DNA of 64,000 nt from Actinomycetes bacterium (GCA_024641635.1 JAHECS010000011.1:1-64000), one strand, 5' to 3'. Numbered from the stretch's first letter, positions 43,691-53,072 are shown. A program made the numbers and translations. Notes: generated by a model from the sequence alone, not told the origin.

Positions 43691-43803
43691 TGTCTTCTCC
43701 TTGATAGGGGTTGGCGAACGCTTAGAAACTAGAGACGCGGCGTGACTCGTTGGAGAGGATTCGGTTGATGCGCGTCGACGGCAGAGTGAACACTGCGTGT
43801 ACT

Positions 43804-43821
43804 GGTGAACCGACGGTTAAC
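43804..43821 (-). promoter_or_regulatory. PHO box upstream of pstS
   Basis: On the minus strand GTTAACC (43815-43821) and GTTCACC (43804-43810) are 11 bp apart, with a further GTTCACT at 43785-43791. It overlaps the last codons and stop of pstB and lies about 115 bases before the pstS GTG. It would give pstS its own PhoP-controlled promoter inside the operon. Confidence 0.6.
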
Positions 43822-44671
43822 CGAACCGGCCGTTCACGTAGTCGAGCGTGCGCTGGTCCCTCGGGTTGCCGAAGATCTCGGTGGTCGGCCCCTGCTCGAC
43901 GACATGCCCGGGATTGCCGTCCGTGGCGAGGAAGAACGCCGTGTTGTCCGCGACTCGGACCGCCTGCTGCATGTTGTGGGTCACGATGATGATCGTGATC
44001 TCCTTCGAGAGCTCCCTGATCGTCTCCTCGATCTTCAGGGTCGAGCCCGGGTCGAGCGCCGAGCACGGCTCGTCCATGAGGAGGACGTGCGGGTTCACGG
44101 CCAGGGCGCGCGCGATGACCAGGCGCTGCTGCTGGCCGCCGGAGAGGTCACCCGCCGCTGCGTTGAGCCGGTCCTTGACCTCGTTCCAGAGGCCGGCAGA
44201 CGTCAGCGTCTGCTCGACGATGTCGTCGTGATTGCTGCGCTTCATGCCCGACAGCTTCAGTCCGGACAGCACGTTGCCGCGGATCGTCATGCTGGGGAAG
44301 GGGTTCGGCTTCTGGAAGACCATCCCGATCTTCAGGCGGATGTGGACCGGATCCACCTCCGGGGCGTAGATGTCGCTGCCCTCATAGAGGACCTCGCCCG
44401 CGAGCGCCGCGCCGGGGATGAGCTCGTGCAGTCGGTTCAGGGTGCGGATGAAGGTCGACTTGCCGCAGCCCGAGGGGCCGATGAGTGCCGTGACGGACTG
44501 CTTCGGGAACGCGATGCTGACGCCCTCGAGCACCTTGCGCTTGGCGAACCACACGCTGATATCGCGCGTCTCCATCTCGATCGGCACGTTGGCGTCCCTC
44601 TGCGACGCGATCTCCCGCTCCAGCTCCTGCACGTCGTCAATCCTCACGTCGTCGTACTCGGCGGTGGCCAT
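43817..44671 (-). CDS. pstB: Phosphate ABC transporter ATP-binding protein PstB
   Basis: The 284-residue ATPase has Walker A GPSGCGKST (65-73), signature LSGGQ (176-180) and Walker B LLMDEP (197-202), plus VFQKPNPFP and SALDPGSTLKIEE, specific to PstB. An acidic extension of about 30 residues precedes the usual N-terminus. AGGAAACA precedes the ATG. It starts 13 bases after pstA. Confidence 0.97.
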   Translation of the reverse strand: MATAEYDDVRIDDVQELEREIASQRDANVPIEMETRDISVWFAKRKVLEGVSIAFPKQSVTALIGPSGCGKSTFIRTLNRLHELIPGAALAGEVLYEGSDIYAPEVDPVHIRLKIGMVFQKPNPFPSMTIRGNVLSGLKLSGMKRSNHDDIVEQTLTSAGLWNEVKDRLNAAAGDLSGGQQQRLVIARALAVNPHVLLMDEPCSALDPGSTLKIEETIRELSKEITIIIVTHNMQQAVRVADNTAFFLATDGNPGHVVEQGPTTEIFGNPRDQRTLDYVNGRFG

Positions 44672-44684
44672 TGTTTCCTACTCT

Positions 44685-45770
44685 CTACTTGCTCGGTCCA
44701 CGACTGGAGAAGAGCCGCGTCAGCGTGAACAGGATCGCGACGATGATCATCAGCGTGAGCGCTGCTCCCCAGGCGCGGATGACGGCGTCCGGATAGGGCT
44801 GCGCGACGTTGTCGAAGATGTACGTCGGGAGGGCGCTGATCGGCTCCGCGAACGGGTTCAGCACCGTCTTGTCGTTCTTGAGGGCGGTCAGCAGCAGGGG
44901 CGCGGTCTCGCCGACGACGCGGGCGACCCCCAGGATCGCGGCGGTGATGATGCCGGTCTTGGCGGCTGGCACCACGACGCGAAGGACCGTCTTCGCCCGG
45001 GTGGACCCGAGAGCGAGCGCCCCGGTGCGCAGCTCCTCGGGAACAAGGCGCAGCACCTCCTCAGCCGTCCGAGCGACGGTCGGCAGCATGAGGATCGCGT
45101 AGGCGAGGCCGGCCGCGAAGGCGCTCTGGTTCAGCGCGCCGGAGAGGATGAGCACCGTGAGGATGAACAGTCCCGCCACCACGGAAGGCACGCCGCTCAT
45201 CGCCTGCACGAAGAACCGGACATACGGAACGGCGCGGCCGCGCACCTCGGTGATGTAGATGGCGGTCATGACGCCCAGCGGAACGGCGATCAGAGCCGAG
45301 ATGCCGACGATGACGACCGTTCCGACGACGGCATGACCGACGCCGCCGTAGCCCAGGGGGGTCGACGGGCTGATGTACTCGTTGTTCTGGAACAGGAATG
45401 CCGTGCTCATCGCCTCGAGGCCCTTGGTCACGATCGACCAGAGCACCGACACCAGGACCACGAGGCTGAACACAGTCGCCCCGATGGCGAGCACGATGAT
45501 GACCGCGTCGAATGCGGACTTCTTGCCCCTCAGCGCCACCGCGGCGACGATCGCTGCGGCGAGCTGAAGCGGCAGGTAGCCGGCCACCATCAGGACCGGC
45601 TTGGCGATGTCGGTGTACCACCACAGACCCGTCACGATCGCGGCCGGGATGAACACGGCGAGGATGACGATCGTGCGGAAGGACGCCGTGCGCGTTCCCC
45701 ACGGAGCCTGCGGCCTCTGCTCCGCGAGGCTCGCAACCCGGGACTCGTCGAAGACCTGCGTGGTGCTCAC
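44685..45770 (-). CDS. pstA: Phosphate ABC transporter permease PstA
   Basis: The 361-residue protein has about eight membrane helices. The first pairs (TIVILAVFIPAAIVTGLWWY, AGYLPLQLAAAIVAAVAL) precede the normal six-helix core, so the N-terminus is longer than in E. coli PstA. The EAA loop region reads RTAEEVLRLVPEELRTGALALGST, where the ATPase docks. The GTG at 45770 overlaps the pstC stop (GTGA); longer readings upstream belong to pstC. Confidence 0.95.
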   Translation of the reverse strand: MSTTQVFDESRVASLAEQRPQAPWGTRTASFRTIVILAVFIPAAIVTGLWWYTDIAKPVLMVAGYLPLQLAAAIVAAVALRGKKSAFDAVIIVLAIGATVFSLVVLVSVLWSIVTKGLEAMSTAFLFQNNEYISPSTPLGYGGVGHAVVGTVVIVGISALIAVPLGVMTAIYITEVRGRAVPYVRFFVQAMSGVPSVVAGLFILTVLILSGALNQSAFAAGLAYAILMLPTVARTAEEVLRLVPEELRTGALALGSTRAKTVLRVVVPAAKTGIITAAILGVARVVGETAPLLLTALKNDKTVLNPFAEPISALPTYIFDNVAQPYPDAVIRAWGAALTLMIIVAILFTLTRLFSSRGPSK

Positions 45771-46726
45771 TTCTGCAGCCGTCCCGTCCGGTTGACGATG
45801 AGGTTCGCGATCACGTTGACGAGCAGGGTCATCATGAACAGGAAGAAGCCGGCGGCCAGCAGCAGCTGGGTCTCGTACGGACCGGACGCCTCGCCGAACT
45901 TCGCGACGATCAGCGTCGCCACGGAGCCGCCGCCGGACTCGATGACGTTGTAGTAGTTCACCGGATCGAACACGATCTTGAGGACGAAGAAGACCGCGAT
46001 CGTCTCGCCGAGGGCGCGACCCAGCCCCAGCATGACGCCACCGATGAGGCCACCGCGACCGTAGGGCAGGGCCACGTAGCGCAGCATCGTCCACAGCGAG
46101 CAGCCCAGGGCCTCCGCGGCGTTGATCAGCTCCGGAGGCGTGCGGCCGAGCACCTCGCGGGTCACGGACGTGACGATGGGAATCATCATGATCGCGAGCA
46201 CGAAGCCGGCGGTGAAGGGGGTTCCGCTGAAGTTGCCGCTCTCGTTCTGGAAGAACGGGATCCAGCCGAGGTACTGGTTGAGCAGCTGCTGCCACTCCTC
46301 CGAGACCGGCGACAGGATGTAGAAGGCCCACAGGCCGAGGATCACCGAAGGGATGGCCGCCATGAGGTCGACGAGGTTGGTGAGGACCTTGGCCACCCAC
46401 GTCGGCGCGAGGAACACCATGAACACGGACAGCAGCAGCGAGGCCGGCACCGCGATGACAAGTGCCACCACCGACAGCAGGACCGAGCCGTAGAGCATCC
46501 CCCAGATGCCGTAGTCCGGCGGGCTCCAGATGGACGTCGTCAGGAAGTCCAGTCCCTGGGTCTGCAGGACCGGGATGGCCTGGAGGCCCAGGAAGACGGT
46601 GATCCCGGCCAGGACGACCAGCGCCGTGAACGCGGCACCCGTGATGGTCCGGTTGAAGACCCGATCACCGCGATGCGACGTAGCCGCCGACTGAAGGTCG
46701 CGGAACTCGGTCTCGGTCGACGACAT
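45767..46726 (-). CDS. pstC: Phosphate ABC transporter permease PstC
   Basis: The 319-residue protein has six main membrane helices and the permease loop REVLGRTPPELINAAEALGCSLW followed by RALGETIAVFFVLKI. I place the start at the ATG 46724-46726 (MSSTETEF), since residues encoded upstream are not helical or conserved. A PHO box lies 66 bases upstream (46792-46809). It is first in the pst operon. Confidence 0.95.
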   Translation of the reverse strand: MSSTETEFRDLQSAATSHRGDRVFNRTITGAAFTALVVLAGITVFLGLQAIPVLQTQGLDFLTTSIWSPPDYGIWGMLYGSVLLSVVALVIAVPASLLLSVFMVFLAPTWVAKVLTNLVDLMAAIPSVILGLWAFYILSPVSEEWQQLLNQYLGWIPFFQNESGNFSGTPFTAGFVLAIMMIPIVTSVTREVLGRTPPELINAAEALGCSLWTMLRYVALPYGRGGLIGGVMLGLGRALGETIAVFFVLKIVFDPVNYYNVIESGGGSVATLIVAKFGEASGPYETQLLLAAGFFLFMMTLLVNVIANLIVNRTGRLQK

Positions 46727-46791
46727 ACGACAACCGTGGTGGTCGCCGGTATACGGGCTCACACGACGCAGCCAACGGCGGACAACGCCGA

Positions 46792-46809
46792 GGTGAACAG
46801 CCGGTGAAT
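46792..46809 (-). promoter_or_regulatory. PHO box upstream of pstC
   Basis: On the minus strand ATTCACC (46803-46809) and GTTCACC (46792-46798) are spaced by 11 bp, the actinobacterial PhoP-box period. The element lies between pit and pstC and should activate the pst operon when phosphate is low. Confidence 0.7.
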
Positions 46810-46837
46810 CCAGACCGGCGGAGGTCGTCCCCGAGTC

Positions 46838-48019
46838 CTACTCGACCGGGGCGTGGCCCTCCATGTGCGGATGTCCTGGGAGATCCGTCGCCAGCTCCTG
46901 CTCGCCGGGGATCTCCGCCTCGACATCCTTGGCGTGGATCGTGTGGATCATCGCCCAGACGGCCCAGATGGTGAAGAGGCCCACGACGGTCCCGACGGCC
47001 AGCCATGCTGCGATCGTCGGCAGCTGGGTGAGCCGGTACATGATGTAGGCGACGACCGCGGCGGATGGGATGGTGATCGCCCAGGCGATGACCATCTCGC
47101 CGACGACCTTCCACCTCGCGCCCTTGCCCGAGCCGACGCCCGCGCCGACGATCGACGAGGCGGCAGCATGCGTGGTGGAGATCGGCATCCCGACTGCGGT
47201 CGCACCGAAGATCGAGGTCGTCGCGCCGATATTGGCGGCCAGGCCCGAGCTCGCGTGCAGGGTGGTCAGGCGCAGGCCCATCGTCTCGATGATCTTCCAG
47301 CCACCCCACAGGGTGCCCAGGGCGATGGCGCCGTAGGCGGAGAGCGCGGCCCACTCGGGCACCACGATCGTCTTGCCGTCATCGGCGAGATCCGTGTATC
47401 CGGCTCCGAGCAGGAGCGCCGCGATGACACCCATCGTCTTCTGCGCGTCGTTGGCGCCGTGGCCGAAGGAGACCGCGGCCGCCGACACGACCTGGGCGCC
47501 CTTGAAGACCGGGTGGTTGTCGTGCCACTTGGTCATCCGTTGGACGCCGATGACCAGGTACATCGCAACGAACGCGATGCCGAAGGCAACGGCAGGCGAC
47601 ACGATGATGCCCAGCGCCGCCTTCTCCACGCTGCTCCAGTCGATGGCGTCGAGACCTCCCGCGGCGAGGCCCGCCCCGACCAGGCCGCCGATGATCGCGT
47701 GGCTCGATGAGGACGGCATGCCGAAGCGCCAGGTGACGTAGTTCCACGCGATGGCGGCGAAGAGCGCGGCGAACGCCAGGGCCACTCCGCCGTACTCGCT
47801 CTTGACCGTCTTGGCGACCGTGTTCGCGACGGCGGTGCCGACGACGAAGTAGGCCGCGAAGTTGAAGAAGGCGGAGAAAGCGGGGGCCCAACGGGCCGGC
47901 AGCGAGCGCGTGGCCACGACGGTGGCGACCGAGTTGGCCGCATCGTGGAAGCCGTTGGTGAAGTCGAACACCAGCGCGATCACGATGACGGCAATCACGC
48001 TGATCAGGAGTACGTCCAC
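46838..48019 (-). CDS. pit: Low-affinity inorganic phosphate transporter (PiT family)
   Basis: The 393-residue membrane protein has the PiT signatures: FDFTNGFHDAANSVATVVATRSL at about 19-41 and the C-terminal-half copy GHGANDAQKTMGVIA. About ten helices are visible. WRFGMPSSSSHAIIGGLVGAG and MPISTTHAAASSIVGAGVG form the paired repeat. It should import metal-phosphate with protons or cations. The tail ends in an acidic stretch with two His. The GTG start (48019) is chosen because upstream residues are polar and unconserved. Confidence 0.95.
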   Translation of the reverse strand: MDVLLISVIAVIVIALVFDFTNGFHDAANSVATVVATRSLPARWAPAFSAFFNFAAYFVVGTAVANTVAKTVKSEYGGVALAFAALFAAIAWNYVTWRFGMPSSSSHAIIGGLVGAGLAAGGLDAIDWSSVEKAALGIIVSPAVAFGIAFVAMYLVIGVQRMTKWHDNHPVFKGAQVVSAAAVSFGHGANDAQKTMGVIAALLLGAGYTDLADDGKTIVVPEWAALSAYGAIALGTLWGGWKIIETMGLRLTTLHASSGLAANIGATTSIFGATAVGMPISTTHAAASSIVGAGVGSGKGARWKVVGEMVIAWAITIPSAAVVAYIMYRLTQLPTIAAWLAVGTVVGLFTIWAVWAMIHTIHAKDVEAEIPGEQELATDLPGHPHMEGHAPVE

Positions 48020-48182
48020 GACGCCTGCCTCTCTCTTGAATCTCCGCGGCCAAAGTAGCCGTTCAGATGACCTGAAGGCGTCCTGAGAATGAACAAATTG
48101 CCGCTCACTTCCCCGGCGGGCCGAGTCTCGGGGCAACCGATGATGGATTCAGGGCAATCGCATGGCCAGCGGGCGAAGCGTT

Positions 48183-48200
48183 GGTGAACAGACGGTGAAC
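48183..48200 (-). promoter_or_regulatory. PHO box in the moeA-pit interval
   Basis: Two exact GTTCACC units (minus strand) lie 11 bp apart at 48194-48200 and 48183-48189. It is the best-matching PHO box in the window. It sits about 165 bases before the pit start. The rest of the 250-base interval holds nothing else I can name. Confidence 0.75.
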
Positions 48201-48268
48201 AGGCTCGCTCGACGTCAGGCCCGAGTTCGTTCGAGCCGGCGCCTGGACCGCGCCTACCGGCGTGACCG

Positions 48269-49483
48269 CTACCGGTCTCCGCGGAGGTCGATGACAGTGA
48301 CCGTCTCACCGGCGGCGACGCTGGTGACCCCCTCCGGGATGACGATGAGGGCGTCCGCGGAGGCGAGTCCACCCAGCACGTGGGAACCCTGACCCGTTCC
48401 CGCGGGGGACACCGCGCCGGACGGCAGGAACGTCGCCCTCGCGAACTGCCGCTTCTCGGCGGGCGACGTCAGCGGGGAGGTGCAGACCGCCGTGGTCTCG
48501 GGTCGCATGAGGTCGACAAGGCCCCTCATCCGTCGGATGGCCGGACGAACGAAGTTCTCGAACGACACGTAGCTGCTCACCGGGTTCCCCGGCAGCGTGA
48601 TGATCGGGACCTCGTCCTCGCCGACGAACCCGTGCCCCTGGGGCATCCCCGGATTCATGGCCACCTTGAGGAAGTCGACCGAACCGACGGTGCTCAGCAC
48701 CTCCTTGACCGTGTCGTACGCGCCCATGCTGACGCCACCACTGGTGAGGATGAGGTCGCAACGGTGCAGCTGGTCCTCGACCGCGGCGAGGAATGCCCTG
48801 TTGTCGTCGACGATCGGCCCGACCCGGTAGGCGTCGGCACCAGCCTCCCGGCAGGCAGCCACGAGGAGGTAGCTGTTGCTGTCGGTGATGAGGCCGTGCC
48901 GCAACGGCTGACCGGGCTCGACGAGCTCCGACCCCGTGGAGATGACCGCGATACGTGGTCGCGGATGCACGAGGACATGACCGCAGCCGACGGCCGCCAG
49001 GATGGCCATCTGCCTGGCGCCGATGAGCGTGCCCTTCGTCAGGACGGTCTCGCCCGCGACGACGTCCTCCGCCGCGCGACGGATGAAGGCGCCCGCGTCC
49101 GCCCCCTGCCTGATGCGCACCGTCTCCGTTCCGCCGTCGGTGCGCTCCACCGGGACGACGGCGTCGGCACCGTCCGGCATGGGTGCCCCGGTCATGATCC
49201 GCACCGCGGTGCCCGGACGCACGACCTCCGTGGATCGGTAGCCCGCGGGCACGTCGTCGATCACGGCCAGCTCGATGGGGTCCTCGGGGGTGGCCGCCGC
49301 CACATCGGCGGACAGCACGGCATAGCCGTCCATGGACGAGTTGTCGAAGGACGGCAGCGGCCACGGGGCGGTGACGTCGGCGGCGAGGACGCATCCGTGC
49401 GACGAGGACAACGGGAGCTCAAGGGGGGCCAGCTCCCGGACTCCTTCGAGGATCCGCCCGCGGTACGCGTCGACGCTCAGCAC
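48269..49483 (-). CDS. moeA: Molybdopterin molybdenumtransferase MoeA
   Basis: MoeA inserts molybdate into adenylylated molybdopterin. The 404-residue protein shows LPSFDNSSMDGYAV (about 43-56), RIMTGAPMPDGADAVVPVE, ISTGSELVEPGQPL, LTSGGVSMGAYD and ITLPGNPVSSYVSFENF, covering all MoeA domains. The start GTG is preceded by TAGAGT (49491-49496, minus) at exactly 7 bases and by no ribosome-binding site, so the mRNA should be leaderless. No other molybdenum-cofactor genes are nearby. Confidence 0.95.
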   Translation of the reverse strand: MLSVDAYRGRILEGVRELAPLELPLSSSHGCVLAADVTAPWPLPSFDNSSMDGYAVLSADVAAATPEDPIELAVIDDVPAGYRSTEVVRPGTAVRIMTGAPMPDGADAVVPVERTDGGTETVRIRQGADAGAFIRRAAEDVVAGETVLTKGTLIGARQMAILAAVGCGHVLVHPRPRIAVISTGSELVEPGQPLRHGLITDSNSYLLVAACREAGADAYRVGPIVDDNRAFLAAVEDQLHRCDLILTSGGVSMGAYDTVKEVLSTVGSVDFLKVAMNPGMPQGHGFVGEDEVPIITLPGNPVSSYVSFENFVRPAIRRMRGLVDLMRPETTAVCTSPLTSPAEKRQFARATFLPSGAVSPAGTGQGSHVLGGLASADALIVIPEGVTSVAAGETVTVIDLRGDR

Positions 49484-49511
49484 GCGAGTGACTCTAGACC
49501 GAGCTCCGAAC

Positions 49512-49528
49512 CGGCGCCCCCGGCGCCG
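49512..49528. terminator. Short GC hairpin between cupin and moeA genes
   Basis: CGGCGCC (49512-49518) pairs with GGCGCCG (49522-49528) around a CCC loop. It lies just beyond the stop of the cupin lipoprotein gene (minus) and before the moeA promoter. Confidence 0.45.
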
Positions 49529-49538
49529 ACCCTGCGCA

Positions 49539-50042
49539 TCAGGGCTTGCGCTCCACCGAGTTCTTCTTCCCCTGCGCGCCCATGTAGACCACCAGGATCC
49601 GCACGGCGTCGTCCCCCTTGTTGCTGCCGTTGTGCCAGACGTCCTCGGCCTCCATGAACGCGGTCCCGGCTGGGTAGTCCTTCACCACGCCGGCGTCGTA
49701 CTCCACGCTCACCGTGCCCTCGAGGATGTAGGCGTACATGGGCACACGATGCCGGTGCCAGCCGGTCTCCTGCCCCGGCTCGAGCGTGACGATCGAGCTG
49801 CTGATCTGGGCGGGCACCTTCTTCGGGTACCCGATCGGCTGGTCGAGGGTGTCGAGCTCCTGTGCCTCGAGGAGCGTCTGGACGCCGGCCTCAGCGGCGA
49901 CCGCGCTGCCCGACGCGGCAGCGCTGCCGGACACGGCGGGCTCGTCGGATCCCCCGCAGGCCGTCAGCAGGAGCGACAGGCTGGCGATCGCCGCGGTGAC
50001 CGCCATGATGCGCCGGCGAGACGGTGTCGTTGTCGGTGCCAT
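49539..50042 (-). CDS. Cupin-domain lipoprotein
   Basis: The 167-residue protein has a signal and lipobox LLTAC (cysteine about 29), then a Gly/Ser/Ala-rich linker. A cupin_2 domain follows: LEPGQETGWHRHRVPMYAYILEG (about 87-109) with the metal-binding His pair, and WHNGSNKGDDAVRILVVYMG. A surface-anchored cupin is uncommon; the ligand is unknown. TACAGT (50049-50054, minus) lies 6 bases before the ATG, so transcript and start may coincide. It diverges from the YczE-like gene. Confidence 0.8.
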   Translation of the reverse strand: MAPTTTPSRRRIMAVTAAIASLSLLLTACGGSDEPAVSGSAAASGSAVAAEAGVQTLLEAQELDTLDQPIGYPKKVPAQISSSIVTLEPGQETGWHRHRVPMYAYILEGTVSVEYDAGVVKDYPAGTAFMEAEDVWHNGSNKGDDAVRILVVYMGAQGKKNSVERKP

Positions 50043-50108
50043 CTCCTCACTGTACGACGGCGAGCCGCTGGTGGGCCGTCACCGAAACCGGCCTGTCACA
50101 CTCCCGCC

Positions 50109-50816
50109 ATGCGCGAATGGCTCAGCCTCCTGCGGCCGTCCCGCACTGTTCCCGTCACGCGATGGCGGTCGCCGTCCCGCTGGCGCTCCACGCCGGGGAG
50201 CTTCGTCGTGCTCCTGCTCGGCCTGTGGCTGTTCGGCACCGGCGAGGCCCTCCTCGTCTCGTCAGCACTGGGCTCGACGCCCTGGACGGTTCTCGCCCAG
50301 GGACTCAGCACGAAGCTGCCCATCTCGATCGGCCTGGCCACCTTCCTCGTGAGCGCGGCCGTCCTGCTCCTGTGGATCCCGCTGCGCGAACGCCCCGGCC
50401 TGGGCACGATCGCGAACGCGGTCGTCATCGCCGTGGCACTGGAGGCGATGGTCACGCTGCTGCCGGCACCCGAGGCCCTTGCTTGGCGACTGGCTTTCGT
50501 GGTGGCCGGAATCATCGTGATCGGCATCGGCAGCGGGCTCTACCTCACCACGAACCTCGGCCCCGGCCCGCGCGACGGCTGGATGACGGGCATCCATCTG
50601 CGCACCGGCTGGCCCATCAGCGCCGTGCGCCTGGGCATCGAGGTGACCGTCGTCCTCGTCGGCTGGCTCCTGGGCGGCACCGTCGGACTCGGAACGGTCC
50701 TGTTCGCCGTGCTCATCGGCCCAGCCGTCGGCTACGGCCTACTGCTGGCGAGCACGCTGGCCGGCGTCGGCACATCTGTCACGGTCGACGACGCCCACCC
50801 CGAGCTCGAGGCGTGA
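50109..50816 (+). CDS. YczE/YyaS/YitT-type membrane protein
   Basis: The 235-residue protein has five or six membrane helices (first at about 31-52, FVVLLLGLWLFGTGEALLV). It shows the family segment SALGSTPWTVLAQGLS and the repeat GLYLTTNLGPGPRDGWMTGI. This matches YczE-like integral membrane proteins of unknown role. It ends inside the 3' end of the DEAD-box gene on the other strand, a 38-base convergent overlap. Confidence 0.82.
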   Translation: MREWLSLLRPSRTVPVTRWRSPSRWRSTPGSFVVLLLGLWLFGTGEALLVSSALGSTPWTVLAQGLSTKLPISIGLATFLVSAAVLLLWIPLRERPGLGTIANAVVIAVALEAMVTLLPAPEALAWRLAFVVAGIIVIGIGSGLYLTTNLGPGPRDGWMTGIHLRTGWPISAVRLGIEVTVVLVGWLLGGTVGLGTVLFAVLIGPAVGYGLLLASTLAGVGTSVTVDDAHPELEA

Positions 50817-52035
50817 ACGCGCGCTTCGGCCGCGACTCGCGGATCACCGGGGCCTGCCACGGCACGCCGGAGGGCTGTCGCGCCCCCGTGATGTCGGTCA
50901 GGGTCTGGTCGCCGGGCCGCACGCGGGCCACGTAGGGGTCGACCCCGGCCCGCTTCGTGAGCGAGGCCACCATCCGCTGCTGCTTCGGGGAGGCGAGGGT
51001 CACGACGGTGCCGGACTCCCCCGCCCGCGCGGTGCGCCCCGCCCGGTGCAGGTAGTCCTTGGGGTCGGTGGGCGAGTCGACGTGCACGACGAGGCTGATC
51101 CCGTCGACGTGGATCCCGCGAGCGGCCACATCGGTGGCGACGAGCGCGTCCGTGTGCCCCTTCCGGAACGCATCGAGCGTCCGGGTCCGCACGGCCTGCG
51201 ACTTGCCGCCGTGCAGGGCGCCCACCGGGACCCCCTGGAGGGCGAGGTGCCCGGCCAGGCGATCGGCGCCGGCCTGCGTCCGTACGAAGAAGATGGTGCG
51301 GCCCTCACGCGCGGCGATCTGCGTCGCCACGAGGTCCTTGTCCGCCGGATGCACGAGGAGCACGTGGTGGTCCATCGTGTCCACGGACGCCTGCACGGGC
51401 TGGAGCGAGTGCGTCGCCGCGTTGCGGAGGTAGCCACGGACCAGTGAGTCGACGTCGCGGTCCAATGTGGCGCTGAACAGCAGCCGCTGGCCCGTGGGCC
51501 GGGTCATGTCGAGGATCTCGCGGACGACGGGAAGGAAGCCCATGTCCGCCATCTGGTCGGCCTCGTCGAGGACCGTGATGGACACCTCGGACAGATCGGC
51601 CTCGCCGCGGTTGATGAGATCGATGAGCCGGCCGGGCGTGGCCACCAGGACCGTGACACCTCGCTCGAGGCTGCGGATCTGCTTGCTGTACGGCATCCCC
51701 CCGGCGATGAGCCGGACGCTGAGTCCGGCCGAGTGAGCCAAGGGGGTGAGGGTGTCGCTCACCTGCATGGCGAGCTCACGGGTCGGCACGAGGACGAGGC
51801 CGAGCGGCCGGCGCGGCTGGACCCGGCGACCGGTCAGCCGGGTGAGCATGGCCAGCCCGAAGGCGAGCGTCTTGCCCGACCCGGTCTGGCCACGGCCGAG
51901 GATGTCTCGACCGGCGATGGCGTCGGGGATGGTGGCGACCTGGATGGGGAAGGGTGAGTCGATCCCCGTACGGGCGAGTGCGGGGACGAGGTCGGGGGAC
52001 ACGCCGAGATCGGCGAAGCTGGGCACAGCAGACAT
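50779..52035 (-). CDS. DEAD-box RNA helicase
   Basis: The 418-residue helicase has the Q-motif region (FPIQVATIPDAIAGRDILG), motif I GQTGSGKT (49-56), PTRELA, ATPGR, DEAD at 157-160 and SAT at 188-190. The second RecA domain has TDVAARGIH and HRAGRTARAG. The basic C-terminal tail (RESRPKRAFTPRARGGRRRP) probably binds RNA. The start is the ATG at 52033-52035; longer frames upstream run into the divergent phosphatase promoter. Such proteins remodel mRNA or rRNA, often in the cold. Confidence 0.94.
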   Translation of the reverse strand: MSAVPSFADLGVSPDLVPALARTGIDSPFPIQVATIPDAIAGRDILGRGQTGSGKTLAFGLAMLTRLTGRRVQPRRPLGLVLVPTRELAMQVSDTLTPLAHSAGLSVRLIAGGMPYSKQIRSLERGVTVLVATPGRLIDLINRGEADLSEVSITVLDEADQMADMGFLPVVREILDMTRPTGQRLLFSATLDRDVDSLVRGYLRNAATHSLQPVQASVDTMDHHVLLVHPADKDLVATQIAAREGRTIFFVRTQAGADRLAGHLALQGVPVGALHGGKSQAVRTRTLDAFRKGHTDALVATDVAARGIHVDGISLVVHVDSPTDPKDYLHRAGRTARAGESGTVVTLASPKQQRMVASLTKRAGVDPYVARVRPGDQTLTDITGARQPSGVPWQAPVIRESRPKRAFTPRARGGRRRP

Positions 52036-52224
52036 GAGGTTCCGAGTCCGTTCGTGACGACTAGCGTGTCTCGAACGTGCGGCCTCAAGGCCCTGGCAAG
52101 ACTCGCGAGCGGCGCATCGTGCGCCTGATGACCGCTGCGGCGCAGCGACCCCCTGACTGTACGGGCCGATAGCCCAGTTCCTGAAATCGTCGAGCGCCCG
52201 GGCCCTCCGCCCTAGCCTTCGAGC

Positions 52225-52821
52225 ATGACCGCGAGGATCTGGCTCATCCGGCACGGCGAGACGGAATGGAGCCGTGCCGGTCGCCACACGGGCCGCACCG
52301 ATCTGCCACTCACAGCACGCGGCGAGAAGGAGGCCGAGGCCATCCGGAGGGAGATCGCCGACCTCCAGCCCGGACTGGTGCTGTGCAGTCCGCTCCAGCG
52401 CGCACGCGAGACCGCACGACTGGCTGGACTGATCCCCGACGAGTTCCTCGACGACCTGCGCGAGTGGGACTACGGGGCGTGGGAGGGCCGCACGACCGCC
52501 GACATCCGCACCGAGCGGTCCGACCCCACCTGGGTGGTGTGGGACCACCCCGTGCCTCCCGGAACGACGCCCGGCGAGCAGCCCTCAGACGTCGGAGTGC
52601 GAGTCGACAGAGTGCTCGCCCGCTGCGCGGCCACCCTCGATGCCGGACGCGACTGCATCCTGGTCGCGCACGGGCACGTCCTCCGCATCCTGACCGCCCG
52701 CTGGCTCGGACTGGAACCGCGGGACGGGCGCCTGTTCGCGCTGGATCCCGCTCGTCTCTCCGCGCTGGGCTTCGAGCATGAGCAGCACGTCATCTCGCGG
52801 TGGAACGAGGAGGCTGTCTGA
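52225..52821 (+). CDS. Histidine phosphatase family (phosphoglycerate-mutase-like) protein
   Basis: The 198-residue protein has the catalytic LIRHGETEW with H10, then SPLQRARETARLAG, LREWDYGAWEGRTTADI with the acidic residue, and VAHGHVLRILTARW with the second His. It is a phosphomonoesterase rather than a glycolytic mutase by size. TAGCCT (52213-52218) lies 6 bases before the ATG, predicting a leaderless mRNA. The substrate is not predictable. A small membrane-protein gene follows after 27 bases. Confidence 0.9.
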   Translation: MTARIWLIRHGETEWSRAGRHTGRTDLPLTARGEKEAEAIRREIADLQPGLVLCSPLQRARETARLAGLIPDEFLDDLREWDYGAWEGRTTADIRTERSDPTWVVWDHPVPPGTTPGEQPSDVGVRVDRVLARCAATLDAGRDCILVAHGHVLRILTARWLGLEPRDGRLFALDPARLSALGFEHEQHVISRWNEEAV

Positions 52822-52848
52822 GGAGCAGGCGTTTGGCACCATAGGGGG

Positions 52849-53046
52849 ATGTCCGACGATGCGACCCGCCGACAGCTGCGCTTCTCCCTCTTCCTTCAGG
52901 GCTTCGCCGCCCTCATGCTCGGTGTGGCGCTTGTGGTCCGGGCGACAGCCATCGGCTGGGACGCGATCACCGGGATGTTCCTCGTCGGCCTCGTCGTCAT
53001 CGCCCTGCTGGGCTACGCCACCGTTCGGCGCCTTCGGGCCTCATGA
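52849..53046 (+). CDS. Small two-helix membrane protein
   Basis: The 65-residue protein has a charged N-terminus (MSDDATRRQLRF) and two hydrophobic helices: LFLQGFAALMLGVALVV and FLVGLVVIALLGYATV. It ends RRLRAS. An AGGGGG sequence just before the ATG is the apparent ribosome-binding site. I recognise no family. It may share the transcript of the phosphatase gene 27 bases upstream. Confidence 0.65.
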   Translation: MSDDATRRQLRFSLFLQGFAALMLGVALVVRATAIGWDAITGMFLVGLVVIALLGYATVRRLRAS

Positions 53047-53072
53047 CGGATTTCCATCGGTAGATAGCGCTT

